Source of the DNA: Phenylobacterium sp. LH3H17
GTDB lineage: Bacteria; Pseudomonadota; Alphaproteobacteria; Caulobacterales; Caulobacteraceae
Direction: 5' to 3'
NCBI RefSeq assembly: GCF_024298925.1
Contig: NZ_CP101283.1
Coordinates: 3,787,001-3,851,000, forward strand
Length of the DNA stretch: 64,000 nt
This document shows, in pieces, positions 39,718-48,901 of the stretch (the stretch's first letter is position 1; each line of letters opens with the position of its first letter). The notes beneath the pieces were generated by a model that saw only the letters and a program-made list of their open reading frames with translations, made no database searches and was not told the DNA's origin. Made by a program: the position numbers and the translations under genes.

Positions 39718-41241
39718 CTAGACCGTCTTCGGACTGATCCGCGGCTTGACGTGGTCGAGGCCAGCCGCCTTCAGCGCCGCCACGGACTTGGCCATCTCCG
39801 CCTTCAGCCGGGTCCGCCGCGACCAGGGCCGCCAGCAGTCCACGGGCCCAGCCGGATCGCCGATGTGGAAGGTGGCGATCAGCGCGGCCAGGGGCTTGAG
39901 CGAAAGCTGGGGGATGGGACGCAGGCGGCAGAGGCCGCGCGCGCGCAGGGCCTCGATCGCCGGACCGATCCCGCCCGCCGACTTCACCGTCGCCTCGAAC
40001 TCCTGGTCCTCGCAGCCCAGCCAGTGGGCGATCAGCCGGGTGCGGATGGCCCGGATCGCGGCGCGCGACGCGGTCCTGGTCGCGCCTTTCGGTTCGATGG
40101 ACAGGTCGCACTCGCTGTCGAAGCCGAGGGAGCGGTTGTTCATGTTCGACGAACCGATCCGCAGCAGGACGTCGTCGATGATCGCCAGCTTGGCGTGGAC
40201 GATGATGGTGTGGCCCAGGCTGGTCACGGGCGAATAGATCTGGAACCGCCCATGCTTGTCGGCCTCACGCAGGCGCTTGATGAACATGGAACGCGTGCGG
40301 TCCATGGTCATCTGGTCGAAATAGCTGGGCGAGTGGGCGGTGGAGACCAGGATGATCTCCGGCCCGTCCGGCTCGGCCAGACGCTGGGCCAGGGCCTCGG
40401 CGATCACCGGGGCGGTGAAATACTGGTTCTCCATGTAGATGCAGGAGGTCGCCGCGGCGATGGAGGCCAGATAGAGCGTCTCGTTCTCGCGGACCTGGGG
40501 CCAGGCGCGCCAGGCGGCGCCGGAGCGCGACAGCCCGACCCGGACATCCTGGAACTGGGGCGCGACACCCGCGGGCCAGGGATCGCTGCGCAGCTTTGCC
40601 GTCGGTGCGGCCAGGACCTCGCCGGTCGCGCGCCGCCAGCGTTCGCGGAACAGGTCGCCGAAGGCCGCCGCGGCCGCGCCGTCCACCACGCCCATGACCT
40701 CGTGGCGGGCGTCGAAGCAGGTCTTGGCCTCAGGCGCCGGCAGGCGCCGCGGGTCGTCGTCCACGTGATCGCAGGTGTCCCAACGGTCGGGGCCGAAGTC
40801 GCAGCCGCCGCAGAAGGCGACGACGTCGTCGATCACCACCACCTTCTGGTGGTGGCTCGCCCCGCTGGGCAGGGCGTCGTCCACCGCGAACCGCACCGAG
40901 GAGTCGGCGAAGTCGCCGTTTGCACGCTGCGGATAGAGCTTCTGGGTTGCGGCGATGGGCAGGGCGGCCTTCCAGCACAGCAGCTTGACGTCCAGATCGG
41001 GGCGCTCGCGCACCAGGGCCTTCAGGAACTCGGCGATACGATCGTCGTCCGGCGGCGCGCATCCCTCCTGCGGCTCGAAGGCGGTGTTCGGGTCGAAGGC
41101 CCAGCCCAGCAGATGGATGGAGCGCCGGGCCTTGGACATGGACGACTTCACCGCGGCGAAATAGTCCTCCATGTCGATGAAGACGGCCGCCCTATCCGCC
41201 GGCTCGGCGCGCCAGCAGGTGGTCGCCTCCTTCAGCAGCAA
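39718..41241 (-). CDS. Phospholipase D-superfamily protein with two HKD motifs
   Basis: 507 residues. HKD1 is HHQKVVVID (His131, Lys133, Asp138), HKD2 is HAKLAIIDD in the C-terminal half, followed by GSSNMNNRSLGFDSECDL. This layout occurs in cytosolic or periphery-bound bacterial phospholipases D and cardiolipin synthase-like enzymes. No N-terminal membrane helices, unlike ClsA. SIHLLGWAFDPNTAF near residue 41 is the usual early PLD strand. The C-terminal 120 residues are helical. Role in phospholipid turnover is likely, exact reaction unknown. Confidence 0.85.
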   Translation of the reverse strand: MLLKEATTCWRAEPADRAAVFIDMEDYFAAVKSSMSKARRSIHLLGWAFDPNTAFEPQEGCAPPDDDRIAEFLKALVRERPDLDVKLLCWKAALPIAATQKLYPQRANGDFADSSVRFAVDDALPSGASHHQKVVVIDDVVAFCGGCDFGPDRWDTCDHVDDDPRRLPAPEAKTCFDARHEVMGVVDGAAAAAFGDLFRERWRRATGEVLAAPTAKLRSDPWPAGVAPQFQDVRVGLSRSGAAWRAWPQVRENETLYLASIAAATSCIYMENQYFTAPVIAEALAQRLAEPDGPEIILVSTAHSPSYFDQMTMDRTRSMFIKRLREADKHGRFQIYSPVTSLGHTIIVHAKLAIIDDVLLRIGSSNMNNRSLGFDSECDLSIEPKGATRTASRAAIRAIRTRLIAHWLGCEDQEFEATVKSAGGIGPAIEALRARGLCRLRPIPQLSLKPLAALIATFHIGDPAGPVDCWRPWSRRTRLKAEMAKSVAALKAAGLDHVKPRISPKTV

Positions 41242-41425
41242 GGGGTCACTCCCCCTTCGCGGCGACTGGGGCGGGTCTGTGGTGCGTGGGTCATCCGGGG
41301 TCCTCCGCCGGGCTCAACGCGCGGCCCAGCTTGCGGCTCCCTGAGCGGCAGGTTGACCCGACGTCCATCTTGAATCGGCCCCGCGCGGGGTGTCTGCTCG
41401 ACCCGCCAAACCCTGGAGCGCCGCC

Positions 41426-43243
41426 ATGAGCCTTGAGACCCTGGTCCCCGCGGACGAGCTGGACTTCGACCCCGACGCCCTGCGCGAGCGCTATCGCCAG
41501 GAGCGCGACCGGCGCCTGCGGCCCGACGCCAACGCGCAATATGTCGAGATGGCCCACGACTTCCGCCACTATGTCGACGACCCCTATGTGGAGCCGGGCT
41601 TCGCTCGGGCGGCCCTGACCGACAGCGTCGACGTGGCGATCATCGGCGGCGGCTTCGGCGGCCTGCTGGCCGCGGCGCGGCTGCGCGAGGCCGGGGTGAA
41701 GGACATCCGCATCATCGAGAAGGGCGGCGACTTCGGGGGCACCTGGTACTGGAACCGCTATCCCGGCGCCCAGTGCGACATCGAGAGCTACATCTACCTG
41801 CCGCTGCTGGAGGAGACCGGCTACCTCCCCAAGGAGAAGTACAGCTTCGCGAACGAGATCCGCGCCCATGCGCGGCGGATCGGCGAGCACTTCGGCCTCT
41901 ATGACCTGGCCTGCCTCCAGACCGAGATCGAGGAACTGCGCTGGCTGGAGGACGAGGCGCGCTGGCTGGTGACCACCAACCGCGGCGACGCCATGAAGGC
42001 GCGTTTCGTGGTGACGTCCTCGGGCCCGCTCAACCGCCCGAAGCTGCCGGGCATTCCGGGCATCGAGACCTTCAAGGGCCACTCGTTCCACACCAGCCGC
42101 TGGGACTACGCCTATACCGGCGGCTCGTCGGAGGGCGGCCTCACCGGGCTGGCCGACAAGCGGGTGGCGATCATCGGCACCGGGGCGACGGCGATCCAGT
42201 GCGTGCCGCACCTGGGCGCCCACGCCAGGCAGCTCTACGTCTTCCAGCGCACCCCCTCTTCCGTCGACGTGCGCGGCAACAGGCCCACGGACCCGGCCTG
42301 GGCCGCCTCGCTGACGCCCGGCTGGCAGAAGCGGCGGATGGAGAACTTCAACACCCTGGTGGCCGGCGGCCATCAGGACGAGGACCTCGTCTCCGACGGC
42401 TGGACCGACATCATCCGCAACCTGGGGGCCGGCGTGGCGGCGCGGGCCGCGGCCGGCGGGGTCGACCCGCAGGAACTGGGCGCGATGATGGAGCTCAGCG
42501 ACTTCCGCAAGATGAACCAGGTCCGCGCGCGGGTGGACGCCCTGGTCAAGGACCCGGCGACGGCCGAGAAGCTGAAGCCCTGGTACCGGCAGTTCTGCAA
42601 GCGGCCGACCTTCAACGACGACTACCTGCCGACCTTCAACCGGCCCAATGTCACCCTGGTGGATACGCTGGGACGCGGAGTCGACCGGGTCACCGAGACC
42701 GGCCTGGTGTTCGACGGGGTGGAGTATCCGGTCGACTGCATCATCTTCGCCACCGGCTTCGAGGTGGGCACCGCCTATACCCGCCGCGCCGGGTTCGAGG
42801 TCTTCGGCACGGGTGGCCGCAAGCTGAGCGACCACTGGGCCAAGGGGATGAAGACCCTGCATGGCTTCTACAGCCACGGCTTCCCGAACTGCTTTCACCT
42901 GGGGATCACCCAGAACACGCTCACCCCGAACTTCCCGCACATGCTGGAGGAGCAGGCCAGCCACGTGGCCGAGGTGGTCCGCCAGGCCAACCTGCGCCAG
43001 GCCCAGGCCGTGGAGCCTAGCGCGGCGGCCGAGGCGGAGTGGTGCGAGACCATCGTCAAGACCGCGCTCAACAACATCCAGTTCCGCCAGGACTGCACGC
43101 CCGGCTACTACAATGGCGAGGGCACGGCCGGCCAGGGGGCGGGCCTGTTTGACGGCCTCTACGGCCCCGGCTCGGACGCCTTCTTCGCCCTGGCCCGCGA
43201 CTGGCGCGAGGCCGGGAGCCTGGCCGGGCTGGAGTTGCGCTAG
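41426..43243 (+). CDS. Baeyer-Villiger flavin monooxygenase
   Basis: 605 residues from the ATG at 41426. FAD- and NADPH-dependent oxidation of ketones to esters or lactones. FAD-binding GGGFGG at 74-79, the Baeyer-Villiger fingerprint FKGHSFHTSRWD at 216-227, and the NADPH-binding GTGATA at 251-256 are all present; the GGDFGGTWYWNRYPGAQCD stretch is typical of cyclohexanone/steroid monooxygenases. An N-terminal 65-residue extension is present as in cyclopentadecanone or phenylacetone types. Immediately followed by a carotenoid oxygenase-like gene, suggesting a terpenoid or aromatic catabolic context. Confidence 0.92.
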   Translation: MSLETLVPADELDFDPDALRERYRQERDRRLRPDANAQYVEMAHDFRHYVDDPYVEPGFARAALTDSVDVAIIGGGFGGLLAAARLREAGVKDIRIIEKGGDFGGTWYWNRYPGAQCDIESYIYLPLLEETGYLPKEKYSFANEIRAHARRIGEHFGLYDLACLQTEIEELRWLEDEARWLVTTNRGDAMKARFVVTSSGPLNRPKLPGIPGIETFKGHSFHTSRWDYAYTGGSSEGGLTGLADKRVAIIGTGATAIQCVPHLGAHARQLYVFQRTPSSVDVRGNRPTDPAWAASLTPGWQKRRMENFNTLVAGGHQDEDLVSDGWTDIIRNLGAGVAARAAAGGVDPQELGAMMELSDFRKMNQVRARVDALVKDPATAEKLKPWYRQFCKRPTFNDDYLPTFNRPNVTLVDTLGRGVDRVTETGLVFDGVEYPVDCIIFATGFEVGTAYTRRAGFEVFGTGGRKLSDHWAKGMKTLHGFYSHGFPNCFHLGITQNTLTPNFPHMLEEQASHVAEVVRQANLRQAQAVEPSAAAEAEWCETIVKTALNNIQFRQDCTPGYYNGEGTAGQGAGLFDGLYGPGSDAFFALARDWREAGSLAGLELR

Positions 43244-43392
43244 CGGCGATCCGTCGGCGTCGAAAGTATTTATTTCAGGGATTCAGGCGCTTAACCGGGC
43301 TCCGGCTGAGGCGACGAAGAAACACAAGACTGGAAGCCATTTTTCTTCGTCCTAGGTTCAAGTGGTCTTCTCCCAGCCCTGGAGCGCCACCC

Positions 43393-44797
43393 ATGGCCCT
43401 GCCCTATCCGGACGACCCGCTGCTCGCCGGCGGTTTCGAGCCGATCCGCATGGAGTGCGACTACGCCGACCTGGTCGTCGAGGGCGAGGCGCCCGCCGAC
43501 CTGGCGGGCGCCCTCTACCGCGTGGGGCCCAATCCACAGTTCGCGCCGCGGGGAACCTATAACCCACTGCAGGGCGACGGCATGATCCATGCCTTCCGCA
43601 TCGGCGGGCGCCGGGTCGCCTATCGCAATCGCTGGGTCCGCACCCGCCAGTGGGCGCTGGAGCGAGAGGCGGGCCGGGCCCTGTTCTCGACCAGCGACCC
43701 CCGCGACCACGACCCGGCGGTGGCCGGGGTGGCCAGCCAGGGCGCGGCCAACACCCACATCGTCAGCCATGCCGGGCGGCTGCTGGCGCTGGAGGAAGGC
43801 CATGCGCCCATCGAGATCGACCCCCAGACCCTGGAGACCCTGGGGCCGTTCGACTTCGCCGGCACCCTGCCCGGGAATATGACCGCCCATCCCAAGGTCG
43901 ATCCCGAGACCGGCAAGATGGTTTTCTTCGCCAACTTCCCGACCCGCGACTTCGACGGCGCGCTCCTCCTCCATGTCGCCGATGCGGCCGGCGCCCTGGT
44001 CCGCACGGTCAAGATCGCCGGACCCTATCCCGCCCTGGTCCACGACTTCGCGATCACCCGCCGCCATGTGGTGTTCATCGTCTGCCCCCTGACCCTCTCG
44101 CTCACCCGCCTGCGCGCCGGGGCGCCGCCCATCGCCTGGGAGCCCGACCTCGGGGTTCGCGTCGGGGTCATGCCGCGTTCGGGGTCCGCCGCCGATGTCC
44201 GCTGGTTTCCCGCTCCGGCCTGCATGGTCTGGCACGTGCTGAACGCCCACGACGACGACGGGCGCATCCTTGTGGACCTCTGCCAGCAGGACGCCCCGGC
44301 CTTCCCGCCCCCCCGACGGACGCCCCGCGCCGGAGACCGCCCTGCGACAGCACCTGACCCGCTGGACCATCGATCCGGGCGCTGACAATCCCGTCTCCGT
44401 GCGCCGTCTGAGCGAGACGGTCTGCGAGTATCCGCGCATGGACGAGCGCCGCGCCGGCCTGCCCTATCGCTACGGCTACGTCGCCGCCCTGGGCGGGCCG
44501 GGGACCGGCGACCTGCTGCACCGGGCGATCGGCCGTCATGACCACGCCACCGGCGAGATGAAGCTGTGGCGGGCGCCCGAGCACCACGCCGTGTCCGAAC
44601 CGGTCTTCGCGGCCAAACCCGGATCGTCGGAGGAAGGGGTCGGTTACCTGCTGGCCACCGTCTTCGACGCGCGGCGCAACCGAAGTCACCTGGCGGTGCT
44701 GGACGCCATGGACCTCGAGGCGGGGCCCATCGCCCGGGCCCACCTGGACCACCGCGTGCCCGCCGGGTTCCACGGCTCATTCGTGGCGGCCGCCTAG
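43393..44797 (+). pseudogene. Carotenoid oxygenase-family gene with a frameshift
   Basis: The reading frame from 43393 encodes 330 residues, losing homology after LCQQDAPAFPPP, while the rest of the protein continues in the next frame to 44797 (from DGRPAPETALRQHLTRW). The break is at a run of seven C at 44308-44314; with six the full protein of about 467 residues would be read. The four iron-binding His regions are all present across the two frames: QGAANTHIV, MTAHPKVDPE, LVHDFAIT, and GFHGSFVA. It is thus a lignostilbene/carotenoid cleavage dioxygenase with either a genuine mutation, slippage or a sequencing error. Confidence 0.85.
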
Positions 44798-45234
44798 GGG
44801 CCGGTCCTGGTCCGCACGCGGGCCTCGACCGCACTCAGACCCGTCGCGACGTCGGGCGCCTTTTCCAGGGTGAGGTGGAGCGCCTGCAACTCGCGGGTGT
44901 CGATGCGGCGCTGGGCGCTGGGGCTCGTCCACTCGAAGCCGATGCGGCGACCCAGGGCGCAGGCGCGGGCGGCGATCTCGCGGCGTTGGCCCACTGGGGC
45001 GCGGGCGCTCAAGGTGGCGACCACCTCGTTCCAGTAGGGCCGGCCGCCGCGGCAGCGCAGGCGGGGCAGGTCCCTGCACTCCCCGGTCCAGAAGCGGCGA
45101 TACCAGAGCGGCTGGAGATCATCGACGAAGGCGGTCGGGGCGTTCGCGGGACACGGACGGTTCACATAGGCCTGACCCCAGGCAGGGGCCGCCATGAGGC
45201 AGAAGAGCAGCAGGGCTGGCAGGCCTGGCGTCAT
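44794..45234 (-). CDS. Secreted hypothetical protein
   Basis: 146 residues from the ATG at 45234 (GAGGGA five bases upstream; an ATG at 45255 is possible but sits in the preceding stop region). Signal peptide through AWGQA. Six Cys in the mature part (RPCPANA, GECRDLPRLRC, ARACALG) suggest disulphides. A Trp-rich segment DDLQPLWYRRFWTGEC is a landmark. No domain recognised. It follows the SLC13-type gene by about 20 bases and is probably co-transcribed with it. Confidence 0.6.
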   Translation of the reverse strand: MTPGLPALLLFCLMAAPAWGQAYVNRPCPANAPTAFVDDLQPLWYRRFWTGECRDLPRLRCRGGRPYWNEVVATLSARAPVGQRREIAARACALGRRIGFEWTSPSAQRRIDTRELQALHLTLEKAPDVATGLSAVEARVRTRTGP

Positions 45235-45256
45235 GCGGTCCCTCAGTCTCGTCATT

Positions 45257-47041
45257 CTAGGTCGGCGTCAGCGGCCAGAACCAGGCGATCAGCGGGCCGC
45301 CGAGCACCAGGATCAGCAGGGTGAGCGGCGCGCCCAGCCGCGAATAGTCGCTGAACCTGTAGCCGCCCGGCCCCATGACCAGGGTGTTGCACTGGTGTCC
45401 GATGGGGGTGAGGAAGTCGCAGGCCGCGCCCAGCGCCACGGCCATCAGGAACGGGTCGGGATTGAGCGACAGCTTCTCCGCCAGGCTCGCCCCCACCGGG
45501 GCCACGATCAGCACCGTGGCGGCGTTGTTGAGGAAGGGCGTGGCGGCCATGGCCACGGCCATGATCGAGATCAGGGCGAACATCGGCTGCTGCCCCCGGA
45601 AGACGGCCGAGAGCCAGTCGGCGATCAGGTCGGCGCCGCCGGTGGTTTCGATGGCGGCCGAGACCGGGATCATGGCGGCGATCAGTACGATCAGCGGCCC
45701 GTCGATGGCGGCATAGGCCTCGCGCATGCGCAGCGAGCCCACCACCACCACCAGCACCGCGGCGCCGAAAAAGGCGATGGCCACCGGCGCCACCTGGAAG
45801 GCCACCAGGATCATGGCGGCCGCCAGGATGGCGGCCGGGGCGATGCGGTGGCGGATACCGCCCAGGCGCATCTCACGCGCAGCCAGCGGCAGCAGGCCGA
45901 GCGCCGAGAGCGCGCCGGGCAAGGTGCGCTCCCCGCCCTGCAGCACAACCACGTCGCCGGCGCGCAGCCGGACGCGGTTGAGATGCTGCTTGAGGCTGTA
46001 GCCGGCGCGGCTGACCGCCAGCAGGTTGACCCCATGCTGGCCGTAGAGGTCGAGCTGCTGGGCCGACTTGCCGATCAGGCCGGATTCCCCGCCCACCACG
46101 ACCTCCAGGACGCGGACCTCCTCGGTCGGCCGCTCCATCGCCACGGGACGGTCGGCGCGGGTGAGCCGCAGCCTGGCGCGCTTGATCAGATCGTCGAGGG
46201 CGTGCGGATCGCCCTGCAGCAACAGGGTGTCGCCCGGACGGATCTTGGTGTTCGGGTGCGGACGGCTGATCCGCTTGCCGCTTCGGCGCAGGGCCATGAC
46301 CTGGGCCTCGTTGTGGGCCAGCTCGCGCAGGTCGGCCACGCGCGACTTCGCCAGGTTCCAGTCCTCGGGGACCTCGACCTCGGTGAAGTAGGCGTTGGCC
46401 GCCAGGGCGGTCTCGATGTTCGCCGCCGGCTCCCGGCCCATGGGCAACAGCCGGTAGGCGACGCTGAGGAAGGCCAGGCCGATCAGCGCCAGTCCCAGCC
46501 CCACCGGGGTGTAGTCGTACATGCCGAACGGTTTGCCCAGCAGCTCCTGGCGCACCTGGGAGACGATGATGTTGGGCGCGGTGCCCACCAGGGTCACCAC
46601 TCCCCCCAGCATGGCGCCGAAGGCCATGGGCATCAGCAGGCGACTCGGCGAGGAGCCGGTGCGCCGGGCGATCTGCAGGGCCACCGGCATCAGGATCGCC
46701 AGGGCGCCGACATTCTTGGTAGCGGTGGAGAGCAGCATGACCGCGGCGGTGAGCACCGGAACCTGGCTGCGCTCGGTCCGCAGGTGCGGGGTCAGCGGCC
46801 GCAGCAAGGCCTCGATCAGGCCTGACCGAGCGAAGGCGGCGCTGACGATCAAGGCCGCGCCGACGATGATAGTGATGTCGTTGGATAGACCGTCGAAGGC
46901 GTTCTCCGACGGCACGACGCCGATGACCACCCCGGCGAGCAGGGCGCAGACTGCGATCACGTCATAGCGGAACCGACCCCAGATGAAGGCCGCGATCGTC
47001 AGTCCGATCAGGCCGAAGGCCAGGCCTTGCTGCAGCGTCAT
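45257..47041 (-). CDS. SLC13/DASS-type transporter with two TrkA-C domains
   Basis: 594 residues from the ATG at 47041. N-terminal membrane half (about 1-190) with TATKNVGALAILMPVALQ, GTAPNIIV, then two TrkA-C/RCK_C-type domains (about 205-380; RPGDTLLLQGDP and RAGDVVVLQGGE), then a second membrane half with NNAATVLIVAPVG and TPIGHQCNTLVMGPGGY. This is the YfbS/SLC13-like architecture that exports or imports anions such as sulphate, the RCK_C parts sensing a ligand. Substrate cannot be told. Start chosen by the first membrane helix LAFGLIGLTIAAFIWG. Confidence 0.85.
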   Translation of the reverse strand: MTLQQGLAFGLIGLTIAAFIWGRFRYDVIAVCALLAGVVIGVVPSENAFDGLSNDITIIVGAALIVSAAFARSGLIEALLRPLTPHLRTERSQVPVLTAAVMLLSTATKNVGALAILMPVALQIARRTGSSPSRLLMPMAFGAMLGGVVTLVGTAPNIIVSQVRQELLGKPFGMYDYTPVGLGLALIGLAFLSVAYRLLPMGREPAANIETALAANAYFTEVEVPEDWNLAKSRVADLRELAHNEAQVMALRRSGKRISRPHPNTKIRPGDTLLLQGDPHALDDLIKRARLRLTRADRPVAMERPTEEVRVLEVVVGGESGLIGKSAQQLDLYGQHGVNLLAVSRAGYSLKQHLNRVRLRAGDVVVLQGGERTLPGALSALGLLPLAAREMRLGGIRHRIAPAAILAAAMILVAFQVAPVAIAFFGAAVLVVVVGSLRMREAYAAIDGPLIVLIAAMIPVSAAIETTGGADLIADWLSAVFRGQQPMFALISIMAVAMAATPFLNNAATVLIVAPVGASLAEKLSLNPDPFLMAVALGAACDFLTPIGHQCNTLVMGPGGYRFSDYSRLGAPLTLLILVLGGPLIAWFWPLTPT

Positions 47042-47126
47042 CCAGATCCCCGAGCCTTGGAGCTTCGGAAACGCGAGACGCCGCATAAGGCTGCGTTAAG
47101 AGAAAAGCCGCTTCACAAAGCAGAAG

Positions 47127-47148
47127 AGCCCGGCCTTTCGGCCGGGCT
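47127..47148 (-). terminator. Terminator after ompA
   Basis: Perfect 9-base inverted repeat agcccggcc / ggccgggct with a four-base loop, 32 bases downstream of the ompA stop on the minus strand; it also separates the SLC13 gene. Confidence 0.7.
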
Positions 47149-47179
47149 CCCTGTCGTTTCGTCGTCTTGGATCGAGATC

Positions 47180-48373
47180 TTAGAAGTTGATGTCGATCGT
47201 CGAACGGCGGTTCAGCGGTTCCTTGACGCCGTCGCCGGTCGGAACGGCGAGTTGGCTCTCACCCTTCCAGTCGACTTGCAGCTTGTCTTGGCCGAGGCCC
47301 AGACCCACCAGGGCGTCGGCGACGGCCTTGGCGCGGCGTTCCGACAGGCGGGCGTTGTAGGCGTCCGAACCCGAGGAGTCGGTGTGGCCGACCACGATCA
47401 CGCGGGTGGCGTTACCGGCCGAGGCGTAGCTCGCGGCTTCCTGGACCACCGTCTGGGCTTCCGGCGTCAGGACGTACTGATCGAACGGGAAGTAGACGAT
47501 GAACTGCTTGGCCTCATACGCCGGCGGAGGCGGCGGGGGAGGCGGCGGCGGGGGAGGCGGCGGGGGCGGGGGCGGCGGGGGCGGAGGCGGCGGGGGCGGC
47601 GGCGACGCGAAGGAGTAGCGCAGGCCGACCGTCACCGACTGGTCCTTGTATTCGCCCGAGAACACGCCCGGCTGCAGCGCATGGCTGCCGACCGAAGCGA
47701 AGTCGAGGTCCGACCCGGCCAGATAGCGGTAGGTCAGGTCGACGTTCAGACGATCGGTGGCCTTCCAGGCCAGACCGGCGATCAGCTGGTAGGCCAGCGC
47801 CGTGTCGTCGTCGTCGATGGTCAGGTTCTGATGCGCCGGGTTGGCCGCCGAGAAGGCGCCCGTGACGCTCGAGAACTGGCCGACGGTGTCGATCGACACG
47901 TGGTTGATGCCGACGCCGACGCCGATGAAGGGATTGATCATCGAGCCCGGGGCGAAGTCATAAATGACGTTGCCCATCACGGTCCAGGACTCGATCTCGC
48001 CGGAGGGCGAGCCGCAGGCGGGAGCCGCAGTCGTGCGGATCACGCCGGCCGTGCAGAGGCCGAGGATGGCGTTGGTGCTGCCGCCGCGAATCGATTCGAT
48101 GTCGCCGGGGCGGTAGCCGCCTTCGAGTTCGACGCGCCAGTTCGCGTTCAGCTGATAGCCGAGACGCGCGAAGCCGGTCCAATCTTCTTCTTGATTGAAG
48201 TCCCAGCTATAGGGCGAGCCAGCCGCGGAGTTATTCGAAGAGGAGCCTTCGATACCTTCGGGCCAGTGGTAGCCAAGGTCGACAGCGCCGTACCAGCCGG
48301 CGTCTTGCGCGGTCGCGCCGGACGCGGCGAAGACCGCTGCCAGGGCAGCTCCCGCCAGAAGTTTGAATCTCAT
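47180..48373 (-). CDS. OmpA-family outer-membrane protein with poly-proline linker
   Basis: 397 residues with signal peptide (through GATAQ). An eight-stranded OmpA-type barrel (AGWYGAVDLGYHWPEG onward, about 23-240) is joined to a peptidoglycan-binding OmpA-C domain (about 275-397; VVGHTDSSGSDAYNARLSER with the Asp and Arg that bind diaminopimelate). Between them are 27 consecutive prolines (47522-47602), encoded by CCG, CCC and CCT codons. It anchors the outer membrane to the cell wall. The linker length makes it prone to slippage. A long upstream region (48374-48901) probably holds its promoter. Confidence 0.92.
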   Translation of the reverse strand: MRFKLLAGAALAAVFAASGATAQDAGWYGAVDLGYHWPEGIEGSSSNNSAAGSPYSWDFNQEEDWTGFARLGYQLNANWRVELEGGYRPGDIESIRGGSTNAILGLCTAGVIRTTAAPACGSPSGEIESWTVMGNVIYDFAPGSMINPFIGVGVGINHVSIDTVGQFSSVTGAFSAANPAHQNLTIDDDDTALAYQLIAGLAWKATDRLNVDLTYRYLAGSDLDFASVGSHALQPGVFSGEYKDQSVTVGLRYSFASPPPPPPPPPPPPPPPPPPPPPPPPPPPAYEAKQFIVYFPFDQYVLTPEAQTVVQEAASYASAGNATRVIVVGHTDSSGSDAYNARLSERRAKAVADALVGLGLGQDKLQVDWKGESQLAVPTGDGVKEPLNRRSTIDINF

Positions 48374-48901
48374 ATTCAGAGCCCTCTCATTGCCCTTGCT
48401 GCGGCCTTACGCCTCAGCACGTTATATCAAGGCCGAAGCTTAGCGAAAGTGTCGCAGAGGCAACACCGAACGCCAATTTCCTGAACCCCACGAACACTAC
48501 GCCAGGACGCTACTAATATTCCCCGGAGCAAGCAACTTCGGGGCGAGGGACAAGTCCCCCGTTCGCGCCACGAGCGAGGCGCCTGGCGCGCCCCGGTCGG
48601 TGCAAAACTCGTATTGCGAACCTCTTAATGGGAAGAAGTTAAGCGACTGCCGCTCTTTCTTACCAATCGAAGTCCTTGGAAATGCTTGTAAACCCGAAAT
48701 GGCGCGGCAGGGGGCCGAAAACGGCTCCGCGCTACGTTCGTTCGTGCTCGGCGACATTCCAGCCACATTAATGCCACGCCCAGCCTGGCGTTCGACCCGG
48801 ACAACGGCACGTCGCGCGATTGGTTCCCGAGTCCGCAAACCGAGCTTTCACTTGGTGTTGGATGGTGACGCTTTTGTCTCACCTTGCGGGGCGGAAATGG
48901 G
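48374..48901. other. 528-base gene-free region upstream of ompA
   Basis: No supported gene. Frames on either strand (up to about 110 codons) have irregular composition, no ribosome binding site and no recognisable domain. The part next to ompA (48374-48440) is presumably its leader. The middle (48600-48760) is AT-richer than average, as for a decayed gene or regulatory DNA. Confidence 0.5.

Noticed and set aside
47522..47602. GGN-rich tract resembling a short tandem repeat or CRISPR-like array
   Set aside because: It is in frame inside ompA and codes for 27 prolines; no spacers exist.
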